Positions 1 through 13,006 of a DNA stretch of 64,000 bases are shown here, piece by piece. The stretch is from the NCBI GenBank assembly GCA_012932865.1, contig SAXG01000073.1, positions 1 through 64,000 of the forward strand, read 5' to 3'. The translations under genes and the position numbers were made by a program. Under the pieces are notes generated by a model. The model did not search any database and had not been told where the DNA came from. It was given only the letters and a program-made list of their open reading frames with translations. Origin of the DNA: Amylostereum areolatum. Taxonomy: Eukaryota > Basidiomycota > Agaricomycetes > Russulales > Stereaceae. Positions within the stretch are counted from its first letter, which is position 1. Each line of letters begins with the position of its first letter.

Positions 1-122
1 CCTAACCCTAACCCTAACCCTAACCCTAACCCTAACCCTAACCCTAACCCTAACCCTAACCCTAACCCTAACCCTAACCCTAACCCTAACCCTAACCCTA
101 ACCCTAACCCTAACCCTAACCC
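1..122. repeat. Telomeric repeat array (CCCTAA)n
   Basis: About 20 perfect CCCTAA units start at base 1. This is the C-rich strand running inward, so base 1 is at or near a physical chromosome end. The array joins directly to retroelement coding sequence at about base 123, with no subtelomeric spacer. Confidence 0.98.
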
Positions 123-1587
123 TACTGACGCCGTACGCTATATGAGCGAAAAAGTTAAATTCGATGACTGTGTTTTAGAGTGGTCCGCGTCTGCCTCTTG
201 GCAGCCGTTTTTAGACATGGCAATCTATCGCGATGAGGTTGGAACCCTTCAGCACATGCCGTACCGCAAAGCGCGGAACCACACCGAAAGAATTCCTTGG
301 ATATCCTTCCACCCGCTTGATGTAAAGCGTGGTACTTTTATTGGAGAGATGTCCCGGCTAGCGACGTTGAGTAGTACCCCTAGTACTTACTATACCGCAC
401 TAGAGGACTTAGTAACCCTCTACGTGAAACGCGGCTACCCGAGAAGACTGGTTGAATCTTGGCGGATGAAAAATCACCGAGAACGGTGGGATAAACGACT
501 AAACGTTACTGTCAATAAGCACGACAACGTTCTCGTTCTGAAAACCGAGTTCAACTCAGCATGGAACTATTTCGACGCCTCGAAATTAGGCGACACGATC
601 TTAGGATACTGGCGCGAGTACATGACACGTACCGATCGCGCCGAATACAGTTTTCCTGAATTCCCGGCTCCGGACGGCGAACTCTCTAGCCTAGCGGGCA
701 CTAAAGCGGATCTTTTGGTCCCTGTCGGTACCCGTAATGACGGCTCGAGGATCTACCTCCCGGATATCCGTAAATTAGATATCCTTGACCGTCGATTGAT
801 TACGAGCCGCAAGCGCACTCGTAATCTTTTCGACTTAACAAGTCTTTGGAAAAAGATCGTGATCGAAAAGCTCGACGAGCGTATGGGGGAGGAGGTATCA
901 GCCCCTTTCGACGACACTCCTGTCGCAACCCGTACAACGTCTCTCGTCGGCGGCTCTGCCGTTTCGACTTCCTATCCGGCTGGTAACGCCGAGGTGGACC
1001 ATGAAGAAGAAGAAACGAATATCCACCGACGCTCGTCGTCGCCTGTCTCCCGAGCATGGCGCTCCGGCGCCTGGTAGACAGCATCTGGGTTGATTCCATC
1101 TTAAGCCGCGCGTAAGCCGCACCCTAACTCGGCGTCCTTTCAGGGGTCCTTCGAGAATGGTGGCGCAGTGCGCTTGGTGGTCTAACGACCTGGCCGCGTT
1201 TGCGTCCCCGGCGGGACCGGTGATGACGCGGCTCCTCTGTGAAGGGTCATTAGCAGGTCTTCGGATCAGCTATGGACATTTGGGAACATGTACGGCGGTT
1301 GGAAACTCCGCTCGGACGCCTGCGCATTGCTTCGGCGGAAGGCGGGGTACCCTCTTCGGCCTAAGGTGCTTACACCGGAGGCCTGTATTTGTCCCCCGAT
1401 CATGGGTCATGTCCGCTCCCGACGTTAACGCCCGGGACACTATGCGGACGTGGTCTTGCTGTCTATCCCTGAGATAGGAGTTTAAAGCTGTCTCGAGGCT
1501 TTAACTATTAATCTACTCTTGTAGGTACATCGTTAGTCGAAAGGCGACGGACGGTATTAACCGAATTAGATAGGGACTCCCACCTTG
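123..1587 (+). mobile_element. 5'-truncated Penelope-like retroelement (Coprina-like) at the telomere
   Basis: The stretch between the terminal telomere and the next internal telomeric tract is one 5'-truncated Penelope-like element (PLE). It has the C-terminal part of a reverse transcriptase ORF (stop at 1077) and about 510 bp of 3' untranslated sequence. Its 5' end faces the telomere and its 3' end abuts CCCTAA repeats at 1588. That is the orientation expected when reverse transcription is primed from an exposed chromosome 3' end. Endonuclease-deficient PLEs attached to telomeres (Coprina) are known from basidiomycetes; the family name is an inference. The 3' end differs from that of the inner copies at 2250 and 2568, so more than one family is present. 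Confidence 0.8.
142..1077 (+). CDS. Penelope-like reverse transcriptase, C-terminal fragment
   Basis: A 311-codon frame that corresponds to the last part of a PLE reverse transcriptase. FLDMAIYRDE resembles the last palm motif. YRK near residue 42, WISFHPLDVKRG near 53-64, GEMSRLATLSS, and YVKRGYPRRLV near 94-104 match the thumb pattern YRK...S.HP...KRG...E..R...S typical of PLEs. Near 230 a basic RKRTRNLFDL segment and SLWKK follow, then an acidic/basic tail. The catalytic YADD-type core and everything N-terminal are missing. The frame stays open 5' of the first Met up to the telomere, so the Met at 142 is probably internal and the fragment is simply cut off. No GIY-YIG endonuclease is seen downstream. 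The copy should be inactive. Confidence 0.82.
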   Translation: MSEKVKFDDCVLEWSASASWQPFLDMAIYRDEVGTLQHMPYRKARNHTERIPWISFHPLDVKRGTFIGEMSRLATLSSTPSTYYTALEDLVTLYVKRGYPRRLVESWRMKNHRERWDKRLNVTVNKHDNVLVLKTEFNSAWNYFDASKLGDTILGYWREYMTRTDRAEYSFPEFPAPDGELSSLAGTKADLLVPVGTRNDGSRIYLPDIRKLDILDRRLITSRKRTRNLFDLTSLWKKIVIEKLDERMGEEVSAPFDDTPVATRTTSLVGGSAVSTSYPAGNAEVDHEEEETNIHRRSSSPVSRAWRSGAW

Positions 1588-1612
1588 CCCTAACCCTAAC
1601 CCGAACCCTAAC
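1588..1612. repeat. Internal telomeric tract with one variant unit
   Basis: Four CCCTAA-type units, one of them CCCGAA. They mark the 3' junction of the outermost PLE piece, which was laid down on an older chromosome end. Confidence 0.9.
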
Positions 1613-1666
1613 GTACGTACTATGCCTTAGTCGGCATGTAAAATTGCTAAAGAACATCCATCTTAG
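1613..1666 (+). mobile_element. Short fragment between two telomeric tracts
   Basis: A 54-bp unique piece lies between two internal telomeric tracts. By position it is another severely truncated retroelement 3' end, finishing ...CATCTTAG just before CCTAACCC. It has no coding content and does not resemble the other two 3' ends. Confidence 0.4.
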
Positions 1667-1698
1667 CCTAACCCTAACCCCTAACCCTAACCCTAACC
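1667..1698. repeat. Internal telomeric tract
   Basis: About five CCCTAA units with one extra C (CCCCTAA) in the middle. They separate the 54-bp fragment from the next PLE 3' end. Confidence 0.9.
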
Positions 1699-1716
1699 GG
1701 TAGGATGATAACTAAC

Positions 1717-1824
1717 CCGACCTAGGCTCGTTCCTCGCCTAGGTCGGCATTATCCGAGTTAAGCGCCCTCCGGCCCGGCATGGTCCGGTCACGGGTTCTT
1801 AGCGCCCGGCTAATCCCGGGCGCT
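1717..1824 (+). other. Two perfect hairpins in the 5' part of copy A
   Basis: The first is an 11-bp stem (1717-1727 with 1737-1747, 9-nt loop) and the second a 9-bp GC-rich stem (1801-1809 with 1816-1824, 6-nt loop). They lie in the non-coding 3' region of the retroelement and may be RNA structure. Function unknown. Confidence 0.6.
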
Positions 1825-2108
1825 CATTTCGGCGGCTCCGCCCCGACTTGATCCGGTTCGGGTTCCGGTCCGAGTATTGGCGCTGGCTTCGGCCCGTCTA
1901 GACGCTCGGCAGCTCGGCATCTCGGCTTCGGCTTTGAGATAGCCCGAGACGGAGTCTAGGTGTCTTGGCACGGTGTTCTTAGGCCGCTTATGACGCAACA
2001 TATGACGTCGACGGTCTGGACTGCCCCGGAGTCGCGTCTCCGACGACAAATCAAGCTTAGCAATTGACAAAAGTGGAACGACGCAAAAGTCGTACGACCC
2101 GCGTCGCT

Positions 2109-2172
2109 TTAGTAATGCGCATTACTAAGGGATCTGAAGAGCCTATAAAGGCGAAAGTGTAGGTAACGACTT
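2109..2172 (+). ncRNA. Hammerhead-ribozyme-like motif, copy A
   Basis: The core reads CTGAAGA (2134-2140), then a 4-bp stem GCCT/AGGC with an ATAA loop (2141-2152), then GAAA (2153-2156). This matches the canonical hammerhead CUGANGA-stem II-GAAA, including the G10.1-C11.1 pair. PLEs are known to carry hammerhead motifs. Stem III could be the short AGT/ACT pairing with cleavage after 2172. Stem I is not convincing: GGGAT before the core meets only CCC after it. A 20-bp palindrome, TTAGTAATGCGCATTACTAA, sits five bases upstream of the core. Activity is unproven. Confidence 0.5.
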
Positions 2173-2228
2173 GGCCCCCCAAGCCGCACTCATCCCGCGC
2201 ACGCCCTCTCTCGTAGCATAGATATATC

Positions 2229-2247
2229 GCGTGTGCTTCGCACACGC
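2229..2247 (+). other. Terminal hairpin before telomere junction, copy A
   Basis: A perfect 8-bp stem, GCGTGTGC/GCACACGC, with a TTC loop three bases before the CCCTAA tract. It is conserved in copy B, which suggests an RNA 3'-end structure used in priming or recognition. Confidence 0.7.
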
Positions 2248-2250
2248 TCT

Positions 2251-2286
2251 CCCTAACCCTAACCCTAACCCTAACCCTAACCCTAA
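2251..2286. repeat. Internal telomeric tract, six perfect units
   Basis: Exactly six CCCTAA units between PLE copies A and B. Confidence 0.95.
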
Positions 2287-2426
2287 GCACGGTGTTCTTA
2301 GGCCGCTATGACGCAACACATGACGTCGACGGTCTGGATTGTCCCGGAGTCGCGTCTCCGACGACAAAGAAAGCTTAGCAAATGACAAAAGTGGAACGAC
2401 GCAAAGTCCGAACGACGCGCGTCGCC

Positions 2427-2491
2427 TTAGTAATGCGCATTACTAAAGGGATCTGAAGAGCCTATAAAGGCGAAAGTGAAGGTAACGTCTT
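2427..2491 (+). ncRNA. Hammerhead-ribozyme-like motif, copy B
   Basis: The palindrome (2427-2446), CTGAAGA (2453-2459), the GCCT-ATAA-AGGC stem (2460-2471) and GAAA (2472-2475) are all identical to copy A, although the flanks have changed. Conservation of the core argues for constraint, but stems I and III remain weak. Confidence 0.5.
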
Positions 2492-2546
2492 GCCCCCAAG
2501 ACCTCGCTCATCCCGCGCAGTCGCCCTCTCCCGTAGCATATAAATC

Positions 2547-2565
2547 GCGTGTGCTTCGCACACGC
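2547..2565 (+). other. Terminal hairpin before telomere junction, copy B
   Basis: The same 8-bp stem and TTC loop as in copy A, three bases before the telomeric units. Confidence 0.7.
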
Positions 2566-2568
2566 TCT

Positions 2569-2580
2569 CCCTAACCCTAA
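2569..2580. repeat. Innermost telomeric remnant, two units
   Basis: CCCTAACCCTAA at the inner junction of copy B. Unique chromosomal sequence follows, so this probably marks the former telomere base. Confidence 0.85.
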
Positions 2581-3056
2581 AACCCGCAAGGCAGGCTCGC
2601 GCGAAGTGTGTCCTATTCACCGCGTGAATCTCGAGGGGCCTTTTTTGACAATGGTGCGTTGGGTTCTTTCCTTTTCAAAATCACCTCACCCACTCGCATT
2701 CTCTCGCATTGCACTCGCACTCCAACTGAGTACCTCGCACTCCGACATCCGCTCTGTGGATCATATGTGCTCACGCATTGCGTCCCATGACATGAAGGCC
2801 TGACCTTGTGACGACGATCCAGCATGCCAAGGAACAGCACCTCAACAAACCTGCCGCACGGCCCTTGGGCCCGTGTGCTCAATGTTATTCTGATCACGAG
2901 CACAGGCATGGGTACCGACGATCGTCCCTCAAGGGCTGCATTTCCGAAGATCCTCCAAGTACCTCAACACTACATAAGGGACGCTCTCGACGTGATGAAA
3001 ACCCCAGTGGACGATAACTATAGGCCGTCTTTTTTTCTTTGACACGCTTCGTCAAG
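2581..3056. other. Subtelomeric spacer and GH43 promoter region
   Basis: No coding sequence I can support. The last part should hold the promoter of the GH43 gene; a T-run (TTTTTTTCTTT) lies about 20 bases before its ATG. Confidence 0.5.
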
Positions 3057-4370
3057 ATGCTCTCCTTGAAATCCGGTTTTGTTTTGCTGGTCTCGGTGGC
3101 CATTTTAGCCTTGTCGGCGCCCATCGTGGAACGAGCAGACAGCGTACGCCACTTCCCACCTCGCATTTCGCGATATAACTGATGGAGTTTATTGTGCAGA
3201 GCCTTGTTGGCTACCTTTTCGTTCACTTTTGTACGTCTCGAAGTTACCGAAACTGCAGAGCAAACTTGACTCGATTCACCATACATAGACGACAGAGAAC
3301 CCTCTATCTTCCTGCATCTTTCCAACGGCAACAACCCCCTCTCCTTCCGCGCACTCAACAACGATGCCGCAATCCTAAAGCCGACCGTTGGCACCAGGGG
3401 TGCACGGGACCCACACCTCGTCTCCTCGCCAGACAACGCTCGCCACTATATCATCGCAACAGACCTGGACATCAGCGCGATCGGAAACAATTGGGGCCAG
3501 GCGGTTACGCACGGCAGTCGCGGGATAATCGTGTGGGAGAGCACTGACCTAGTCAACTGGGGTAGCGAGAGGCTCGTCACCGTCGCCAACAGTAGTGCTG
3601 GTATGGTGTGGGCGCCCGAGGCGATTTGGGACTCAAACAAGGGCCAATATCTCGTCCATTGGTCGTCACGGTACTACGCAAACAGTGATGTGAGTCTACT
3701 CATCTTCTTGTCGTTCGCTGCCACCTTCCCATTCGCTGCCTTTCACTGCTACACGCCCCTTTTTTCACTGTGGCATTCACTCCTTGTCTTGGATGAATAT
3801 GTTGCTAATATACGCCGCGGCAGACCAACCACACCGGCACGGCGGGCCTCGATACCATCATGTATGCGTACACGTCAGACTTCAAGACTTTCACGAAGGA
3901 GCAGGTGTACTTCGCGTCGTCGAGCGCACCCCTCATCGACATGACGCTCCTCCCCCTCGGCGGGTCTTCTTACGCTCGCTTCTGGAAGGACGAGAGCCTC
4001 CTGCGTGTCGCAGAGGAGCGGTCTACCAACGGTATCTTCGGACCATGGAGTCGCGTGCCGAATGCCAACACATGGGTTGCGGACGTTGTCGAGGAGGGCC
4101 CGTTGGCATTCCTGGACAACGCGGTGGCTGGAAAGGTGCATCTGTTCTTGGACGAGTACACGACGGCGAAAGTGAGTAGCTTCTTCTCTACTTTGCGATC
4201 CATGTTGATGAATATGTCGATAGGGGTACGTGCCGCTCGAGACGAGCGACATTAACGGCGGCGTCTTCACGGCGTCCTCAACAATAAACTTCCCGAAGTT
4301 GTTGAAGCACGGAGTCGTGAAGCCTCTTACCCAGGCCCAATACGATACCATCTCTGAAAAATACCCTTAG
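3057..4370 (+). CDS. Secreted glycoside hydrolase family 43 protein
   Basis: GH43 enzymes hydrolyse arabinan and xylan side chains outside the cell. Proposed exons are 3057-3143, 3200-3230, 3289-3689, 3824-4171 and 4224-4370, all GT-AG. Exon 1 encodes a signal peptide ([20 protein letters not shown]). The mature part shows [10 protein letters not shown], then [12 protein letters not shown], then ARDPHLV, whose Asp is the usual GH43 catalytic or pKa-tuning residue. [17 protein letters not shown] and WAPEAIWD follow, then VVEEGPLAF carrying the likely acid Glu, and the protein ends near SEKYP. Roughly 340 residues fits a single five-bladed propeller. The exon 2/3 junction is the least certain. 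Exact substrate is not readable from sequence. Confidence 0.82.
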
Positions 4371-5114
4371 TTTCGGTGGTGTACGCCTTGTATAGGAACT
4401 AGTCGGATTTTATTTTTAGCGAATGCAGACTTGTGCTAGCTGTACTTCCGTCTCGTCCATTGGCCCCCGCTCCGTTGTCATACAACACCCTTTTTACCCG
4501 CTTGCACATTGAAGGTCTCAGTGCAAGCTCTATCCCCGGGCGCGCCTGCCCCGCGCAACTTAACATTTTCAATTACAATGACGAAGACCGAGGCGAGAAA
4601 GACATCGCTAAACCCGCGGCCTTCGATTGCGAAGGTCGTTCTTCTCGCCCTGGAGGCGCCGCGAGGTCTCTAGAGTGTAATACGACTCCAGAATATTCAC
4701 GCCGACAAGGAATACCTACCTCCCCAACCATAAGTTCACGGAGAGCAACGCAGCAGCCGACGAGGGCTCGTCGGGGAGTCGAGGGCGCATCCATTATTTG
4801 TTCATAAATTTCAACCGTTCAACATATATTCACCAGGCTTGGTCGGGTACCATCTTGCCGACGGCCTTGAGTTGAAGGTTGCAGGCCTAATCCAAAGAGA
4901 CGGAATAGCCGTCGAGTGGTGGAGGGGCATCTGATATTTGACCTTGAAACGACGGTCACTGTACTCGACCTGCACCAGCACGTTGACGGTGGTAAGGTAA
5001 AGAACACGTTCGGCCTTATCCCATCTGGCACGAAGCCACGTCGAACGATTCATAAGTGAAAAGGTGTGATGCATTAGTAAACAGAGAAGAGCTAAGTAGG
5101 TAGAAAGACAACAT
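4371..5114. other. Intergenic, convergent 3' ends
   Basis: Spacer between the GH43 stop and the DLD stop. Only short frames without family features are seen. Confidence 0.5.
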
Positions 5115-9883
<4,769 letters not shown>

Positions 9884-10518
9884 AAACGGAACGTCGGGCT
9901 CGTTGTTTGAGGGGTGTGTATTATAATAGAACTCAAGTGTCGTAGTACCCCTACCGGAGCCTGGGGAATATACAGAAACAGTGTACTTACGTCTACCCGA
10001 TGGAAGGTGCACACTGCATCGAACTGAGCCCTGGGAGATGTCGGAAACCCCCGCCTTGGGATACAACAAGGACGTACCCCGGCCCGTTCGCATATAGGAG
10101 ACGTGCCCTTTCCACCCTGCCCGCTTCGCGAAGTGGATGGCTGGCGTTCTGTGAATTGAGGTTGGGTCATGCGATCGTCTTGGCATGTTCGGGCATGGCT
10201 GGAGGCGTGCTTTCATCTGGCGGGACGCGTCGGACACGAGTTGTATGAGGTGCGGAAACGCATAATACCAACTCGTGGCCCACATCGGAACAACAACGGA
10301 GAACGTATGGGTAAGAACCGCCTGCGAACCCTCCCTCCGGTCGACAACTCGCGCAAAGACGGGCGTTCGTCCCTCTGCGCTCCGGGGCGCGACGAAGACC
10401 GCCGATATCCGGCAGAACGAATGTGCTGGACGAAGCGGGTCAGAAAGTACGCAAAGGGAGGTCCGAGTGACTCACCCCGCGGAGAGCACAAGCGAAGCAG
10501 GGAAAGAGGCGACGAGTT
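9884..10518. other. Intergenic, convergent 3' ends
   Basis: Spacer between the SPE3-LYS9 and EMC6 stop codons. The frames seen on either strand have no conserved features. Confidence 0.5.
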
Positions 10519-10969
10519 CTAGTCGTAGACTGGCGGTTGCATCGCATTGAGCCTATTGACAGATAACCGAGCCCAGGTCGCTCACCGTGAACGATCCCTG
10601 GAACGTTGCGATGAGCTTCAACGTACGCGATTCGTCAACAAGCACAACACGCATACCATAAAGCAATGTCCAGGCCAGAATGAAGGACGCGGCGTTTTCT
10701 TGGCCAGGATTCAAGACCTCCAGCATGCCTCCCTGCACGTACTTGTTTGGCCTTCCGCGAAAATTGACGAGGTAGAGAACGGCAGAAGAGAAGAGGGTGG
10801 ATGCGACGAAAAGCGCAAAGCCGAGCCAGTTCTCAAGGCCAAGGACGCCGGCGACGGCGCCAGCGAAGCAAGCTGTGGCAAACTTGACATCGTTGATGGC
10901 GAGAGCGTTGAGTTGGATATGAGGGGCGTATATGCGCTGGAGGGCGTTGGCGGCGGCGGGGGTGGCCAT
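10519..10969 (-). CDS. EMC6: ER membrane protein complex subunit 6
   Basis: EMC6 is a small core subunit of the ER membrane insertase. Exon 1 (10969-10657) encodes VKFATACFAGAVAGVLGL, LGFALFVASTLFSSAVLYLV and ILAWTLLYG, three hydrophobic segments in the Rab5-interacting/EMC6 pattern. Reading straight on gives an unrelated tail of about 34 residues. Splicing through a 12-nt exon (10597-10586) to an 11-nt final exon (10529-10519) restores the family ending LLYGIVHVYD and gives 111 residues, the normal EMC6 length. Both introns have good donors (GTATGC, GTGAGC) and CAG acceptors. The gene is divergent from HOM2 across 228 bp. Confidence 0.86.
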
Positions 10970-11197
10970 GGCCGACGGATGCGGAGAGCTCGCTGTGGAA
11001 GACGACGAGGAGGAACGGCAAGGGGCGGAGCCGGGGCGGGCGACTGCGGACTCCCACGGACCGGATAAGGAGAGATAAATGAAAAAACCCGGGATATGAG
11101 TCGGGAAGCGGCAAGGCCAGGAATTGTCCAACTCCCCCGTCGCCGACCACTTCTCCCTCCTCATCATCCCGCACGACTTCCAGAGCCTACGCTCGTC
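10970..11197. promoter_or_regulatory. Shared divergent promoter, EMC6 and HOM2
   Basis: 228 bp between start codons of opposite polarity. The middle holds an ATAAATGAAAAAA stretch in otherwise GC-rich DNA. Confidence 0.65.
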
Positions 11198-12413
11198 ATG
11201 CTTGGCGGTAACTTCGACAAGAAGATCAACGTAGGCGTTCTCGGCGCGACAGGAACCGTCGGCCAGCGCTTCATCGCGCTCCTAGCCACACATCCCTATT
11301 TCGTGGTGCACGCTCTCGGCGCATCCTCTCGCTCTGCAGGTAAACCCTACCCAGAGGCCGTCAACTGGAAACAAACGGACCCGATTCCGACAGCCGTGCG
11401 CGAGATCGTCGTTCAGCCATGCGTTCCCCAGCACTTCCTCGACTGTGCCATTGTGTTCTCGGGCTTGGATGCGGACGTCGCGGGTGACATCGGTGCGTCG
11501 GTTTCTCCACCTGCGTCTACAGGCGCGCCATTTCGAGCGGGATAGCTGATCGGATTCTTTTGTCGACGCAGAGGGCGCATTCCGCGCGGCCGACCTCGCC
11601 GTGTTCTCCAACGCAAAGTCCTACCGCCGCGATCCGCACGTCCCGCTCATCGTCCCGCTCGTGAACACCTCCCATCTGTCTATCATTCAACAGCAGCGCG
11701 CGCTGCACTCGCCCCCGCTCAAGAAGGGTTTCATCGTCACCAACGCCAACTGCTCGACCACCGCCGTCGTCGTCCCCCTCGCCGCCCTCGAGCGCGCATT
11801 TGGCCCGATCGAGTCATGTATCATCACCACCCTCCAAGCCATCTCTGGCGCAGGATACCCCGGCGTCCCCTCCCTCGACATTTTCGACAACGTCGTGCCC
11901 TACATCTCGGGCGAGGAGGAGAAAATCGAGTGGGAGACGCTCAAAATCCTTGGCGGTATCACCGACGCGGACGACGGCCAGGGAAAGGCCAAGGGGCTGA
12001 AGACGTTCGACATGCATGAAAAAACTCCGCTCCGCATCTCCGCCTCGTGCACCCGCGTGCCCGTCCTCGAGGGCCACACCGAGATCGTGTCCGTTCGCTT
12101 CGCGCGCAGACCTCCACCCAGCCCGCAACAGGTTCGCGAGGTGCTGGCTGCTTATACCCCCGACGCACGCGCGGCAGGATGCCCGTCGGCGCCGCGCAAC
12201 GCCATCCACGTCCACGAGGAGCCAGACCGGCCTCAGCCCCGTCTCGATCGCAATTTCCAGGCGGGCGCGGGCGTGAGCGTTGGTCGTGTGCGCCAGTGCC
12301 GCGTGCTTGATATCAAGTTCGTCGTGCTCGCGAATAACGTCAACATCGGCGCGGCGACGAGCAGCATCATCAATGCGGAGATGGCGCTGGTAAAGGGTGT
12401 TGTGCAGGTTTAA
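11198..12413 (+). CDS. HOM2: Aspartate-semialdehyde dehydrogenase
   Basis: Catalyses the NADPH-dependent reduction of aspartyl phosphate to aspartate semialdehyde, the branch point to threonine, methionine and isoleucine. Exons are 11198-11492 and 11572-12413, giving 378 residues. The N-terminal NADP fold VGVLGATGTVGQRFI, the catalytic Cys in TNANCSTTAVVVPL, AISGAGYPGVPSLDI, the substrate-site HEKTPLRISASCTRVPV and the C-terminal KFVVLANNVNIGAATSS are intact. The start was chosen at MLGGNFDKK because an upstream in-frame Met only adds an Arg/Pro-rich stretch from the leader. Confidence 0.94.
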
Positions 12414-13006
12414 GGGCGGCGGCGAGGCGAGGGCGAGGGCGGAGACGGGGGAAGGTGCCGTGGCGGAGACGCGAGGTCGGCAGTATACATGGCATGGCAG
12501 ACAAGTGTATGATTTCGTGGCAACTATATTACATATTGACGTAGACCCTTTTGTATCTCTCAGGTGGATCTATCGCACACGATTGGTTCTGAGCGGACTG
12601 TTGGACTGCTTCTCGAGAGAGAAACCCGGTCGTGTCCACGGCCGCTCTGTAATCCACCGCGAATGTTCAATTTAACGTTATCGTTGCTCTGAAAGTGCAC
12701 CGCTAGTTCGGAATCTAGGACTCGAGGTCTGCGTACCTCCTAATAGCGACGGCGCGGACCCAGGTTCGGTTGACGTCATACCTTCAACTGGTGAATCGGT
12801 GAAACTCCCTCGCAATGAAGGACTTACTCCTTTCCAGTGAGCGGAATGACGAACTCTGACCTCCTCTACCAACTCACGAGCCGACACAGGGGGTTGGCGA
12901 GCGTAATGGTCTGCGTCATCTTTCCTTCAGGCGGATTGAATAAAAGACAGACGAGGTCCACAGGAAATAAGCAGATCAAGTCGCATCCTCTCAGCTATCG
13001 ACTATC
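12414..13006. other. Intergenic; promoter of the Rds1-like gene
   Basis: No gene seen. A TATA-like AATAAAAGAC at about 12938 lies about 70 bp before the next ATG. Confidence 0.5.

Larger units (their letters stand above)
1699..2250 (+). mobile_element. PLE 3'-end fragment, copy A
   Basis: A 552-bp 5'-truncated piece whose last 280 bp or so (from about 1970) repeat in copy B at 2287-2568 with high identity. It holds two strong hairpins at its 5' part, a 20-bp palindrome at 2109-2128, a hammerhead-like core at 2134-2156 and a terminal hairpin at 2229-2247. It ends ...ACGCTCT and joins six CCCTAA units exactly. Telomeric repeats on both sides and the shared 3' end show independent attachment to chromosome ends rather than ordinary duplication. 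Confidence 0.78.
2287..2568 (+). mobile_element. PLE 3'-end fragment, copy B
   Basis: A 282-bp copy of the last part of copy A, starting GCACGGTGTTCTTAGG. It carries the same palindrome, hammerhead-like core and terminal hairpin, and ends in CGCTCT before two CCCTAA units. The 5' cut differs from copy A, as expected for independent truncations. Small indels, for example in the spacer after the GAAA, show the copies are not a recent duplication. Confidence 0.78.

Noticed and set aside
1157..1477. 106-codon frame after the PLE reverse transcriptase
   Set aside because: Lies in the element's 3' untranslated part; no endonuclease or other motif.
10553..10969. Unspliced 138-residue EMC6 form
   Set aside because: The tail does not match the family, whereas the spliced form gives the expected length and ending.
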